DNA of 64,000 nt, taken from positions 63,695 to 127,694 of the forward strand of contig BLSF01000039.1 in assembly GCA_012862575.1 (NCBI GenBank), given 5' to 3'. The notes under the pieces were generated by a model. It made no database searches. It was not told where the DNA came from and worked only from the letters and a program-made list of their open reading frames with translations. How positions within the stretch are numbered: position 1 is the stretch's first letter; the number at the start of each line of letters is the position of its first letter. Below are positions 51,941 to 61,698 of this stretch, piece by piece. The DNA is from Parietichytrium sp. I65-24A. Lineage: Eukaryota > Sar > Bigyra > Thraustochytrida > Thraustochytriidae. A program made the position numbers and the translations under genes.

Positions 51941-53507
51941 TCACCACTCCCCAACCGCAGCAGATTGCTTTTGTAGCTTGTCCATAAAATCTTGCTTGAT
52001 CTTTTTGTACATTGGCTTGAGAAATACCTTCTCGAAGCCTTCTACAAATGTGCCAAGGGAGGTTCTCTTAATGTAATCCATTTCGCTCTCGCTAGATGTT
52101 GCAGAGGTCTTTTCCAGCTCTTCTGAGAGGGTTGCGAGGTTTGGGACAGAGTCTGGATCAAACTTGTCACAGTTTTCAACATCTAAAATAGGCACGCATA
52201 CCTTGCCCGTCTAGTACACGAGTTTGACGAGAGTCTGTTAATCATGCATATGCAATTGGCCAGGACTTGAGGAACGGAAGACTTACTTTTGGGTGAATCA
52301 CGAAGGGGCTTTTCAACAAGTGATTTCTGTGCGTAGAAACGTTCACATCCAACCGCGGATATGTATGTATTACAATTATGGATTGAATGCACCGCTTCAA
52401 GCTGTAGCCGAGACCCTTCTGCTTTTTCGCGGCGTCTTGTACAGTCGCGCGGAGCTGTTTCCAGCGCTTCACAGACGACGAGGCTTCTTCATTTCGCCAG
52501 GCCTCACGGAGGCGCTCTTGCACAGAAACGTCGGGAATGTGGCTGAGAACCTTTTCGTATTTTTCTGGCGTGCCCAGGAGGTCCTGGCCGTCTTTGTCGA
52601 GTACCATTTTCTCGAATACCTCTTCGAGCATGGGCATAGCACGTTGCAGTGACTAGATGCGAAAGCACGTTAGAGTATTGGAATGTCGCTGAACGTCTCC
52701 GAATGAAAAACTTACTGGATGCAGCGGACTCGAAAGGGTCACTTTGTTTCCATCGTTTCCTGAAATGAGGGTAAGGTATTGGACAATTGCTGTTCTCTCT
52801 CGATCTTCGAGAGCACGTGCAGAAGCGTCGCAAACCCAGCAATGTACTCCGCGTCTACCACTAAATATCCAAGCTAGATCCGAAAAGCCAAAGTCCTCGC
52901 GAAGGGCCTTGTCAACAATTTTAATCGCCACAGACATATAGAGCCAGCTGCCGCGCTCCCACATCATGTCGGGGGTGCACCCGACGCGCACATCGTCATA
53001 GTCTGTCAAATCAATGTCAAAGACCAGCTCGCGCTCCGTGGGCACGAAAGAGGAGCTTTTCACCGAGCCGTGGTTTTTCGGCGCCACAGAGTACACAGCA
53101 CCGATATCAATTTTGTGTGGTTGCAGCCTTTGTATCTCCTTGCGCATCTCCTTGGCGTCCCTAAAGCTCAGATACCGAAAGTACTGGTCGCCCTCCATCG
53201 TGAACGAAAACTCTCTTCGCATAAAGAAGTCCGCATCGATCGCTGTATTCTCCGCGGCTTTGTCCGGGTCATTACCGTAGCTCAGCCACTTGAACATCGT
53301 CTCGTACGGGAACAGCCGCAGGTAGTAAAGTCGCAGAAGGTCCGTGTCAAACGAAGACACTGCCACTTCCCTGCCTCCCGTCTCCATCTCCATCTCCGTC
53401 TCCTTCTCCGTCTTCATTGCCTCTCCAACTTTGGCCAACTTGCCTCTCACTTCTCCGTCCAAAGCCACTTCTGCGCCGTCCAGCGCGCGCTTCTGCCCGC
53501 CGTCCAT
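51941..53507 (-). CDS. PRIM1: DNA primase small (catalytic) subunit PRIM1 (3 exons)
   Basis: Exons on the minus strand are 52716-53507, 52287-52652 and 51941-52210, with phase-0 introns of 63 and 76 nt, both with GTAAGT donors, giving 475 residues. Motifs in order: YYLRLFPYETMFKWLSYGN (about 61-79), the catalytic ELVFDIDLTDYDD with the Asp-X-Asp metal site (about 161-173), FSGRRGVHCWVCD with the SGRRG-H nucleotide-binding element (about 215-227), TLSSPLHP at the exon 1 end, and YPRLDVNVSTHRNHLLKSPF in exon 2. Splicing joins VIHPK to TGKVCVPI, matching the conserved HPKTG. The protein makes RNA primers in the Pol alpha-primase complex in the nucleus. The first 45 residues are a Glu/Met/Thr-rich, poorly conserved extension. 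Confidence 0.96.
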
Positions 53508-53739
53508 CTTGACTTCCGTGTTGGTGTATATGTGTGTGTGTGTGTGTCAGTACAGCAACTGCGGGGGTACGCGGGGACACTTTCTTGCTTGTCTCTGACT
53601 CTTGTCTCTTTTTGAAAAGGTGGAGTAGTAGTTATCTACCCGGTGCTGTACGAGGGGTATATTAGCGATTGCGGTATATGTGTAGCTGCTAAGGTATTCA
53701 AAATTTTAAAAATTGTGATAGGCTGAAAGGTGATGGGGA

Positions 53740-53925
53740 CTACGCCTTTGTTAGCAGGAGGTTAAGAATTGATAGGGTCATAACGAGCAAGGAGAGGATG
53801 TCCAGAAACGAAGTTCGTGCTTGAGGAGGTCTCTCATTTTCAGACAAGGACGCCCCTGTCAGCGTGAGCAATGACGATCCATGACGACTATCATGGCTCG
53901 CAATACTCGCGATCGTCGAAGGCAT
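53740..53925 (-). CDS. Candidate small tail-anchored membrane protein
   Basis: A 61-codon ORF from an ATG. The N-terminal part is Ser/Thr-rich. The last about 22 residues, LDILSLLVMTLSILNLLLTKA, form a single hydrophobic span followed by a basic residue, the layout of a tail-anchored protein. There is no homology signal and the size is near what chance gives, so support is weak. Confidence 0.22.
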   Translation of the reverse strand: MPSTIASIASHDSRHGSSLLTLTGASLSENERPPQARTSFLDILSLLVMTLSILNLLLTKA

Positions 53926-54680
53926 TTTACTTTGACTTTTACTGATCGCGGAGGAAGGCGATAAGGCATGATAAGGCGATTCGAAGTTACTGTTAGTTAG
54001 TTCGCAATCATGATGCCCACGATCCAATTCGTACAGATCTCAGGTTGGCGCGGTATGACTAACAATGTTCAACTCGGGTGTTGCCTTGAGTACTGGGCAG
54101 TCGTGTAATTTTGCCGACTTGAGCGTGAAATCTCGACTCGTCAAGTACAGAGAGTACCATGGTAGAGTACAGTGACAGACACAGAACAGAAACAAAAATA
54201 AAAACAGAGTTTGCTGATCAATGATTGACCTTTGATTGTGACGAAAGTGTGAGAAAGGTCTGTGCTTCGTTCGTCAAATCACGTTTCCTATGGAGCCTAA
54301 GGCTTCATACAGAAGGCTAATTTCTGGGCTCTCTATCCAGCTACTCCAAATGGTAGAACACCCTTTCTTGCCGCAAGGTTGTTCACAGAATCACCAGTTC
54401 TAATGAGTATTATTGAAACGGCTAGCACCGGCGGGGAGGAAGGCCTGATGGGACTCAAATTGCGCGAAACATCTCATTCCGGATTTCGTGGCGAAAATCC
54501 CTCAGCCAGGGCGAAGGGAGGGCAGGGAGACGACGATAACAGAACTTAGGCGTCTCCTGCGCGACTCGAAACGAAGCGAAAGCCACCGCAAACAAACATG
54601 TTTACATTGTTCAATCTTGGAGATGAGTGAAAATAGATGAAATGAGATGAACGCGCAAATCAAACCCGAACAGAACAAGC

Positions 54681-54746
54681 ACTCACTCAGTCACTCAGTC
54701 ACTCACTCACTCAGTTTGTCAATTAGTCAGTCAGTCAGTCAGTCGG
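54681..54746 (+). repeat. CACT/CAGT tetramer repeats in the hydrolase leader
   Basis: Alternating CACT and CAGT tetramers with a short interruption (TTTGTCAATTAG), then five AGTC units, about 80 nt upstream of the start. Confidence 0.9.
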
Positions 54747-54823
54747 CAGTGAGCGATTGTGGAGGGTGCGAAAGGGAAGGAAAGAGAAGCGGGGACAGCT
54801 AGGTTTTGGAGGGAGACAGAGGG

Positions 54824-56779
54824 ATGGCGCAGTCGCAGTCGACGATGCGGCGGCTCAAAAGAGCCCTGTGGATGATCGTGTGGTTCATCACGGACCGCAT
54901 CGCGAAAGGGCTTCGGTTTAGCGCAAGGTATTTGGCGTTTTTGAGGGGCTTTGTGAGACGGTACCTCGCTGCGCCAGTGCAGCGGCTCTCGAGTCATGCT
55001 TTGGCGCTTTCGAGAGGCTTGCCTATGCCTGATAGCCATCACATCACACTCATGGAGGTGGAGAATGTAACACCTGACGGCGTTGTGCTCCACGGGACTT
55101 TGTATCTACCAGTGGAGCCGGACCACGATCATCACGATCACCAGGCCAACTTGGAGAGTCATCACAAATTTCCTACCGTGATAGTCCGAACGCCTTACGG
55201 CAGAACCAACATCGGCCCTTTGTGGGCGCAAATCTTCGCGGAGAGGGGGTACGCATGCTTGATTCAGGACACCAGAGGGCGATTTGGCAGCGGAGGGGAC
55301 TTCTTTCCCGTGAAAGATGAGAACGCAGATGGAGGAGCTACAATTGAATGGGTCCGCGAGCAGAGCTGGTGCAACGGAAAGATCGCGCTGTTTGGTGTGT
55401 CTTATCTTGGTCTGACGACCTTTGCTGCCGCCGGCTCGCCAGCTGGCAAGTACGTGGATGCGATCGTTCCTGTCATGAGCACTTCCAAAGCGTACAATAT
55501 CTTGTACCACGCAAAACACGGAAGTCTTGCCCTGGATTTGGGTTTACGATGGCTCTGGCTGGCAGTGAAGCTTATCAACACCGTAAATGTGTACAAGTTT
55601 TGGATCCCTGGTTTCCAGGGAGAGCTAAATAATGCCTTTTTGGACCTACCCCTTGGCGCACAGGATGAGCGCCTGATAGGGAAGAAGCTTGCATTCTTGC
55701 AAGATGCAATTCGCGCAACAAGTCCAGAAGATAAGTTTTGGGAGGACAAGAATGTACTTTGCGACCTCAGCGTCGCGCACAGGCCACCGGTCCACATCAT
55801 TGGCGGGTGGTACGACTTCTTCCTCAAGAGTTCTTTCGAGGATTACGTTGAGGCCCTGCGCTCAAACAAGGCATGCAAGATGACCGTTGGCAAATGGAGG
55901 CACTGGGATTTCGTTGCCTATGGGGCTCCTTGCATGAAGCTTGCTTTGGAGTACTTTGACAAATACCTCAAGACGCCAGAACAGCTTGCCTCAGACGGAT
56001 TTGAGCACGAGAAAGACGATGACAAGCCGATTCATGTCTCGTTTCTTGGGACTTCACCGACGAGATGGGCTGGCTTTACGGAGTGGCCCCCGGCACAGGC
56101 AACGTTAATGAGTCTAGAACTCTCCCAGGCCGAGAAAGGCAAGCCTGTCCTCGATGAGAACACGTCCGGCTATCGCTACGATCCATCTGCACCGACCCCT
56201 TGTGTAGGAGGTCCATCATTTGACGTGTACAATAGCGGGAGGGTAGAGCAATCAGCGCTCGAGGCTCGGCCGGATGTCCTCACCTTCACTTCCAAGCCGA
56301 CTGAAGAACCGCTGTATATTTGTGGAGACGTGTACGTTTCTCTCCACGCCAAATCCTCCAACCCATTCACGGACTTCTTCTTTAAATTGTGCGACGTTAC
56401 TAGCAGCGGCCGCAAGAGCTACAACTTGGTGGAGGGAATCGTTCGGCTTGCTGAAGATGATTGGCAAGGCTCAGAAACAGTTGATGGTACCACCTGGTAC
56501 GAGGTGCGACAGAAAGTTAAAGTTGGTCAAATTGCGCAATGCTTTAAAACTGGGCACAGCTGGCGACTTCAAATTTCTGGAGGTGCTCACCCTCTGTATT
56601 TGAGAAACTATGGAACTGGAGAAGACATTGCCACTGCAACTGAGCTACGTCATGCCGATCATCGTGTTTTGCACGATACATGTCTCGAATTACCTGTCCT
56701 GAGCATGCAAGAAGTAGAGCTCGCCACTGTCATGCATCCCGCATACCCCGAACTCGTCTTTGCGCACGAGCATAGTTAA
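54824..56779 (+). CDS. CocE/NonD (peptidase S15-like) alpha/beta hydrolase
   Basis: A 651-residue single-exon protein from the first ATG; the frame opens 18 nt earlier only at a TTG. An N-terminal hydrophobic stretch (ALWMIVWFITDRI) may be a signal anchor. The catalytic domain contains DGVVLHGTLYLP, RTPYGR, QDTRGRFGSGG, then the nucleophile elbow GVSYLG (Ser near residue 193). The acid lies in GGWYDFF (about 328) and the His in GKWRHWDF (about 359). A jelly-roll PepX_C domain fills the last 220 residues. Family members are X-Pro dipeptidyl peptidases, cocaine esterases and acylases; substrate cannot be read here. The family is mainly bacterial, so old transfer is possible. There is no intron. 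Confidence 0.9.
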   Translation: MAQSQSTMRRLKRALWMIVWFITDRIAKGLRFSARYLAFLRGFVRRYLAAPVQRLSSHALALSRGLPMPDSHHITLMEVENVTPDGVVLHGTLYLPVEPDHDHHDHQANLESHHKFPTVIVRTPYGRTNIGPLWAQIFAERGYACLIQDTRGRFGSGGDFFPVKDENADGGATIEWVREQSWCNGKIALFGVSYLGLTTFAAAGSPAGKYVDAIVPVMSTSKAYNILYHAKHGSLALDLGLRWLWLAVKLINTVNVYKFWIPGFQGELNNAFLDLPLGAQDERLIGKKLAFLQDAIRATSPEDKFWEDKNVLCDLSVAHRPPVHIIGGWYDFFLKSSFEDYVEALRSNKACKMTVGKWRHWDFVAYGAPCMKLALEYFDKYLKTPEQLASDGFEHEKDDDKPIHVSFLGTSPTRWAGFTEWPPAQATLMSLELSQAEKGKPVLDENTSGYRYDPSAPTPCVGGPSFDVYNSGRVEQSALEARPDVLTFTSKPTEEPLYICGDVYVSLHAKSSNPFTDFFFKLCDVTSSGRKSYNLVEGIVRLAEDDWQGSETVDGTTWYEVRQKVKVGQIAQCFKTGHSWRLQISGGAHPLYLRNYGTGEDIATATELRHADHRVLHDTCLELPVLSMQEVELATVMHPAYPELVFAHEHS

Positions 56780-57356
56780 TTGGGAATACTGCGCTCACGG
56801 TCAATTTCAACGCTTCGTTTCAAGACAGAGCAAGACGAGTTACGTGCAATATTTCGCTGATATGCAGCCTGAAGAAAAAGAAGTACCACAACATAAAAGC
56901 ATAATAACGTTCGATTTATTTTCCAGCTGTCTTTGATCAATTGAAATCATTCTGACTAAAACCATTCTAAATTCTTTTCTTGATCAAACAACGCAAACTC
57001 ACAAAGTGTGCAGTACTCGAATACTGCGGCAAAAGTTCTATTAGCGTCACCCCACTAAGCAAGGGTTACAGCTGCTCACTGTCCTTAATTTCCGCTGGAA
57101 CTGCATTACGTCAAGTCCAGTAGTCCAGTACTCGGCAAGATACTGAAGCGGTGAGTGGAGTCTGCGTTCATCCCAAAGAGGTCAAAGAGGTGCAAGATTA
57201 CGCGAAAGGGGGCTACAGGTGCCGTGCTCTACTTGGCATTTCGTTGTTTGCAAGGACAAGGAGGGATTCGTGACTCACAGTGAAAAGACTCAAGGCTGCG
57301 AACAGAGACCAGAGACCAGAGACCAGAGACGCGGCGCAGTGTGTGGGCGAAGGAGA
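56780..57356. other. Intergenic upstream of fumarase
   Basis: About 580 bp with scattered CAGTACTCG words (57010-57140) and no gene. The fumarase frame is open from 57219 with a possible upstream ATG. Confidence 0.5.
57303..57330 (+). repeat. (CAGAGAC)4 heptamer repeat in the fumarase leader
   Basis: Four perfect 7-bp units ending 26 nt before the fumarase ATG used here. If the upstream ATG at 57219 were used, the repeat would be translated. Confidence 0.93.
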
Positions 57357-58760
57357 ATGACTCGAGAAGAAAGCGACAGCTTGGGAAAGGTGCAGGTGCC
57401 CTCGGACAAGCTCTGGGGTGCACAGACGCAAAGGTCGCTGGAAAACTTTCCTATTGGCGGCTCAGCAGGCCGCATGCCGGTGGAGATCTATCACGCGCTT
57501 GGGCTGGTGAAGAAGTGCTGCGCAATTTACAATGCCGAGGCCGGCAAACTGCCAGCCGAGCTGGGAGATGCCATCATTGAGGCGGCTGACGAGCTCATCG
57601 CCGGAAAGCTGGACGATCATCTACCCCTATCCATCTTTCAAACCGGAAGTGGCACGCACTCGAACATGAATGCGAATGAGGTGATCTCCAATCGCAGCAT
57701 TCAGATTCTTGGCGGAGAAGTTGGCAGCAAGAAGCCGGTGCACCCAAACGATCACGTCAACATGGGCCAGAGCTCGAACGACTCGTTTCCAACGGCTATG
57801 CATATTGCAATTGCGAAGATGCTGAAGAATTGCACGGTCCCTGGGCTGGAGCGTCTCCACCAAGCCCTTCAAGACAAATCCGAGGAGTTTAAGAATGTTG
57901 TCAAGATTGGTCGCACTCACACTCAGGACGCCACACCGCTCTCTCTTGGCCAGGAGTTCTCAGGGTATGCTCAACAGCTAAAGTATGCGATCGAGCGGGT
58001 AGAGCAAGCAATGCCTTCAGTTTACAGACTCGCTCTTGGAGGCACCGCCGTGGGGACGGGACTCAACACCACAGAGGGATATGGCGAGGAGATTGCGGCA
58101 ATCATCGCGCATGAATCTGGGATCCCCTTTGTAAGCGCCCCCAACTTTTTTGAAGCGTTGGCAGCCCACGACTCTCTGGTGGAGGTTAGTGGGGCACTGA
58201 ACTGCGTGGCTTGCTCGCTAAATAAAATCGCAAATGACATTCGATACTTAGCAAGCGGACCACGAAGCGGTCTGGGAGAATTGACCTTGCCTGAGAACGA
58301 ACCCGGTAGCTCGATTATGCCTGGAAAGGTGAATCCTACGCAGTGCGAGGCGGTAACCATGTGTGCTGCCCAGGTCATTGGGAATCATACAGCGGTGACT
58401 TTCGGTGGCGCCCAAGGACAATTTGAGCTGAATGTGTTCAAGCCAGTCATGGCAGCGAATGTGATCATGTCTGCTCGAATTATCGGAGAGGTCTGCGTGA
58501 CCTTTTCGGAGCGCTGCGTGGAGGGCATTGTCGCAAATGAGGACAGGATTCAGCAACTCTTGGACAATAGTCTCATGCTCGTCACCGCGCTCAACCCGCA
58601 CATTGGCTACGACAAGGCAGCAAAAATTGCCAAGGCTGCGCACAAGAAAGGTACAACTTTGCGCGAGGAGGCAATCGAGTCCGGCTACTTGACCGGAGAA
58701 GAGTTTGATGAGTGGGTCAACCCAAAGAATATGATTTCTCCTTCACCAAAGGACAAGTAA
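57357..58760 (+). CDS. FH: Class II fumarate hydratase (fumarase)
   Basis: A 467-residue protein, the normal length for FumC-type enzymes. It shows [14 protein letters not shown] (about 98-111), the active-site region [17 protein letters not shown] (about 185-201) with the catalytic His, and the superfamily signature [16 protein letters not shown] (about 318-333) on the mobile loop with the catalytic Ser. It converts fumarate to malate in the TCA cycle. The chosen start yields no presequence, so this could be a cytosolic form. An ATG at 57219 would add 46 residues, Arg-rich at the end and with Cys, which might act as a weak mitochondrial presequence. The C-terminus, PSPKDK, shows no peroxisomal signal. 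It converges on NAF1. Confidence 0.95.
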   Translation: MTREESDSLGKVQVPSDKLWGAQTQRSLENFPIGGSAGRMPVEIYHALGLVKKCCAIYNAEAGKLPAELGDAIIEAADELIAGKLDDHLPLSIFQTGSGTHSNMNANEVISNRSIQILGGEVGSKKPVHPNDHVNMGQSSNDSFPTAMHIAIAKMLKNCTVPGLERLHQALQDKSEEFKNVVKIGRTHTQDATPLSLGQEFSGYAQQLKYAIERVEQAMPSVYRLALGGTAVGTGLNTTEGYGEEIAAIIAHESGIPFVSAPNFFEALAAHDSLVEVSGALNCVACSLNKIANDIRYLASGPRSGLGELTLPENEPGSSIMPGKVNPTQCEAVTMCAAQVIGNHTAVTFGGAQGQFELNVFKPVMAANVIMSARIIGEVCVTFSERCVEGIVANEDRIQQLLDNSLMLVTALNPHIGYDKAAKIAKAAHKKGTTLREEAIESGYLTGEEFDEWVNPKNMISPSPKDK

Positions 58761-59165
58761 TCTGTGAGAAGTATTTATTCCTGTCAGTTTTCGGAGGTCG
58801 CCGAACACTTTCACCGTCGATCAGACGACGACCCACGGCGTCTCGAATTCCAAACCTTGAGAAAGGGATTTTTGAAGGAGAGAGAATTTCCAGGTACGAA
58901 AAAAAAAAAACAGGCATCAGAGGTGAGAAAACAAGTTTGTAATAGTTTAAAAAAATAGAGTCAAGGCTTCTTTCCAAGTTCCAGCCCAAGATCATTTTGA
59001 AATCATTTCTTCAAGGTCAGATGTATACACATAAGCCACAGCGCACAACCTATGCCTATGTTGAGCTGAAATTATGGCCCCAATTTCTACTATACGAGGA
59101 CAGGACTGGCGAAAGAGAATCTAAACGAAAGAAAGCACTTGCAGCGGAATTCTGCAACGCAACAA
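58761..59165. other. Intergenic, convergent 3' ends of fumarase and NAF1
   Basis: About 400 bp; one A10 run near 58899-58909 and nothing else. Confidence 0.55.
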
Positions 59166-60794
59166 CTAGTGCCAGTATTGCCTCTGGAAACCCTGTTGGC
59201 CACCAGGACCAGGTTGTTGCTGGGACTGGTTGTAGTCTTGCTGATGCTGATGCTGGTGCTGCTGTTGGTGGTGGTGATATTGGCCCTGGCCGTGGCCTTG
59301 ATGTTGCTGCTGTTGCGGGGTTTGAAGATGGTGTTGGTCGTAGGGTTGGTGGTGAGGTGGACCGCGCCGATCGCCGTGCTGTTGGTTTGAATTGTTACCG
59401 CCGTACATTTGCTGGTGTGGTGGCACGACGCCTCCATGGACATAGTATGGCTGAAATTGCATATACTGATGCGGTTGTTGCTGTGCATAGAGAGGCATCC
59501 CTGGCATCGGCATTGGCGTCTGCATGTATGGTCCCATGGGGTACGAAGAATAGGCAGCATACATCGCTTGTTGTTGCTGATGGGGATCGCCGCGATGTTC
59601 GCGAGGCGGTCTCCTGCCTTGGCCATGAGACTGATTGTTGCCGCCACCGCCGCCGCGAGACCTCCCGTTCCCACTGTCCCTATTCCTCTTGTTATTTCTT
59701 CCACCTCTCCTACCCTCTGACTGCCTTGGACCATGTGAAGCTCCAGGGTCGAATGAAGCCGCCCCCCTGGCGTTCCGCCTCCTCGAGGTCGCCATATGCT
59801 CCTGCTCGTCGTCGCTGTATTCCATTTCGTCTTCCCCGACCTCCTCATCATGGATGTTGCTCGCGTCACTACCTTTGTTGTCCAGTGTTGAAGTGTTGAC
59901 GATCCTCCCATGGCGCTTCACTACATACAGCATAATTCCCTTCGAGATGTCAGGATTCAGATCCGCGCGAGAGTCTTTCGAAGTATCGTCGTGTGGCGAG
60001 GCCACTTGTTTCACGTCCCCGTTGGAGGACGAGACGTTTGTATTTTCCAAAGAGGACGTGCGCGAGTTTACTTTCCCCTGGATGTTATCGCCATCTTCAA
60101 ATTTCACCGGCACGTGAAGGTCTTCCACAGGATCGGACTTTCTGCTGTCCTCCGTGGGGCTGGCAGCCCTCCGCTGGCGCTCATCTTGATTGGACATCAG
60201 CCGCACCACGTAGAACGGCTTCACCACTGGCCCAAACACCTCCTCCACGCGGCCCACGAGCACCCTCTCTTTCGTGCACAGCACACTCTCCAGATCCACC
60301 GTTTGTATCTCCAGCTGGCCCTCCAGCGCGCACGCTTCCACCACCACGGACCTTTTCCCTTCTCCAAAGCTCACCACTTTGCCGCACACCTGAATATCGT
60401 CCGTCGCCAGCACGTCGTTCGGCAGCGGCTCTAGCAGCTCTTCGTGCGGCAGTTTCTCATTCTCCGTTCTCGGCCCACACTTGGCGTCGTCGCCCACACC
60501 CACCGATCCGTTCATCAGCTCGCGCAATCTGTACTCTTCTTCTTCGATGGTTTCCAGGCCGTTGTCGCTCCCCGAGCTCGCGTCATCATCGTCGTCGTCC
60601 GAGTCCGAGTTGGCCGCCGACTCGGACTCAGACTCCGAGCTGGCGGCGGACTTCTCCGCGCGGTTTTCGTCGCCCGCCTTCTCCGCTTCCTGCAGCACCG
60701 CCACGCGCTCCACCTGGTCCACCAGCTCCGCCAGGGCGAGCCCCACCGCCGCGTGCACCGCGCCGTCCTCGCGCACATCCACTCCGTCCGCCAT
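59166..60794 (-). CDS. NAF1: H/ACA RNP assembly factor NAF1
   Basis: A 542-residue protein. An acidic Ser/Asp-rich region (about 45-80) precedes the Gar1/Naf1 core (about 133-200), with GKVVSFGEGKRSVVVEA and VLVGRVEEVFGPVVKPFYVVR. A Ser/Asp-rich insertion of about 80 residues splits the core from its second half, KGIMLYVVKRHGRIV (about 285-300), followed by NKGSDASNIHDEEV and YSDDEQE, all NAF1 hallmarks. After an RGG-like segment (about 355-395) the last 150 residues are Gln/His/Pro/Tyr-rich and prion-like. NAF1 holds dyskerin during H/ACA snoRNP and telomerase RNP assembly and is replaced by GAR1. The start was put after the 9-bp leader repeats; the frame is open further upstream and would translate them as repeated SVT units. 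Confidence 0.9.
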   Translation of the reverse strand: MADGVDVREDGAVHAAVGLALAELVDQVERVAVLQEAEKAGDENRAEKSAASSESESESAANSDSDDDDDDASSGSDNGLETIEEEEYRLRELMNGSVGVGDDAKCGPRTENEKLPHEELLEPLPNDVLATDDIQVCGKVVSFGEGKRSVVVEACALEGQLEIQTVDLESVLCTKERVLVGRVEEVFGPVVKPFYVVRLMSNQDERQRRAASPTEDSRKSDPVEDLHVPVKFEDGDNIQGKVNSRTSSLENTNVSSSNGDVKQVASPHDDTSKDSRADLNPDISKGIMLYVVKRHGRIVNTSTLDNKGSDASNIHDEEVGEDEMEYSDDEQEHMATSRRRNARGAASFDPGASHGPRQSEGRRGGRNNKRNRDSGNGRSRGGGGGNNQSHGQGRRPPREHRGDPHQQQQAMYAAYSSYPMGPYMQTPMPMPGMPLYAQQQPHQYMQFQPYYVHGGVVPPHQQMYGGNNSNQQHGDRRGPPHHQPYDQHHLQTPQQQQHQGHGQGQYHHHQQQHQHQHQQDYNQSQQQPGPGGQQGFQRQYWH

Positions 60795-60800
60795 GTCAGC

Positions 60801-60854
60801 CGTAACCGCCGTAACCGACGTAACCGACGTAACCGACGTAATCGACGTAACCGC
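60801..60854. repeat. (CGTAACCGA)6 9-bp repeat abutting NAF1 start
   Basis: Six 9-bp units with single-base variants, beginning 7 nt upstream (in gene sense) of the NAF1 ATG. Confidence 0.92.
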
Positions 60855-61160
60855 CGTGCGCGGCGCTTCCTGCTGCAAGGAGTCTCGGCCAAGGAGACTC
60901 GCAGACGAGGTTTGTACCGGGATGTCTCGCCGCGTTTTCCTGTTTTGGTTGTGTGCGCCAGTGTCGCCAGTGCCAAGGAAGGGTAGAAAGAGGGAAATTC
61001 CGGGAAAGTGGGAGTCGGATAGGGTAAAAGGTAGTGTCGGAGGAGGAGGAAATGTTTTTGCAGTAAGGACTAGTAGAAGAGAATGAAGAGAGTGGAGAAT
61101 AGATGCACCAGGGAAAAGCGTTTCGCAAATCTGCATTTTTTTGGGGTTGTTTTGGCGAGT

Positions 61161-61178
61161 GTACTGAGTACTCAGTAC
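61161..61178. repeat. Dispersed 18-mer, copy C: perfect palindrome GTACTGAGTACTCAGTAC
   Basis: An exact 18-bp palindrome. It is the symmetric version of copies A and B. Confidence 0.9.
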
Positions 61179-61698
61179 TCGCGACTCGGTCGTATCGAAA
61201 GGTGCGTGAGTATGATTTAATCTTCTTTTAGTTTAGGTCTTTTCTGTATTGCGTGGCCCATGATTTCGGAATTCAGAACGTGGTCTTCCTTTTGGACAAC
61301 TGAGCTTGACAGTGCCGGTCATGAGTCTTGAAAAGTGGATAGATCGACATGTTCCCCCTTCTTTACCGACGCTCGAGTGTCACGAATCGCGGGCATGGCT
61401 TGCGTTGAAAATATTTGAATTGTTTTTGGCGTTTCATTGATTAATGATATCAGGATGACAATGGTAAGGAGGTGAGGTTCTGGGGAGAAGATCAGATCCC
61501 GTGCATTCTAAAGGCGAGTGCAGGGCATACTGCAGAGCTTCGCGCGGTCCCTCGTCGTGATGTTTTCGGGCGTCGTCCGGAACTCGCGATTGGAAGCTCT
61601 TGCACATTCGTGCCCCTGCCCCACTTGCTCTTGAGATAACTTGGTGGAATGGTTGGAGTCACTTGCAAGGAAATTGTCGAGGGAGAATATAAAGAAAT

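Larger units (their letters stand above)
53508..54823. other. Divergent spacer between PRIM1 and CocE-like hydrolase genes
   Basis: About 1.3 kb with a GT microsatellite near PRIM1 (53527-53548), AGTAC words (54140-54170), CACT/CAGT tetramers (54680-54746) and one small candidate ORF listed separately. Confidence 0.55.
60795..61698. other. Spacer between NAF1 and beta-propeller protein genes
   Basis: About 900 bp with the NAF1 leader repeat, the perfect 18-bp palindrome at 61161-61178 and no gene. Confidence 0.55.
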
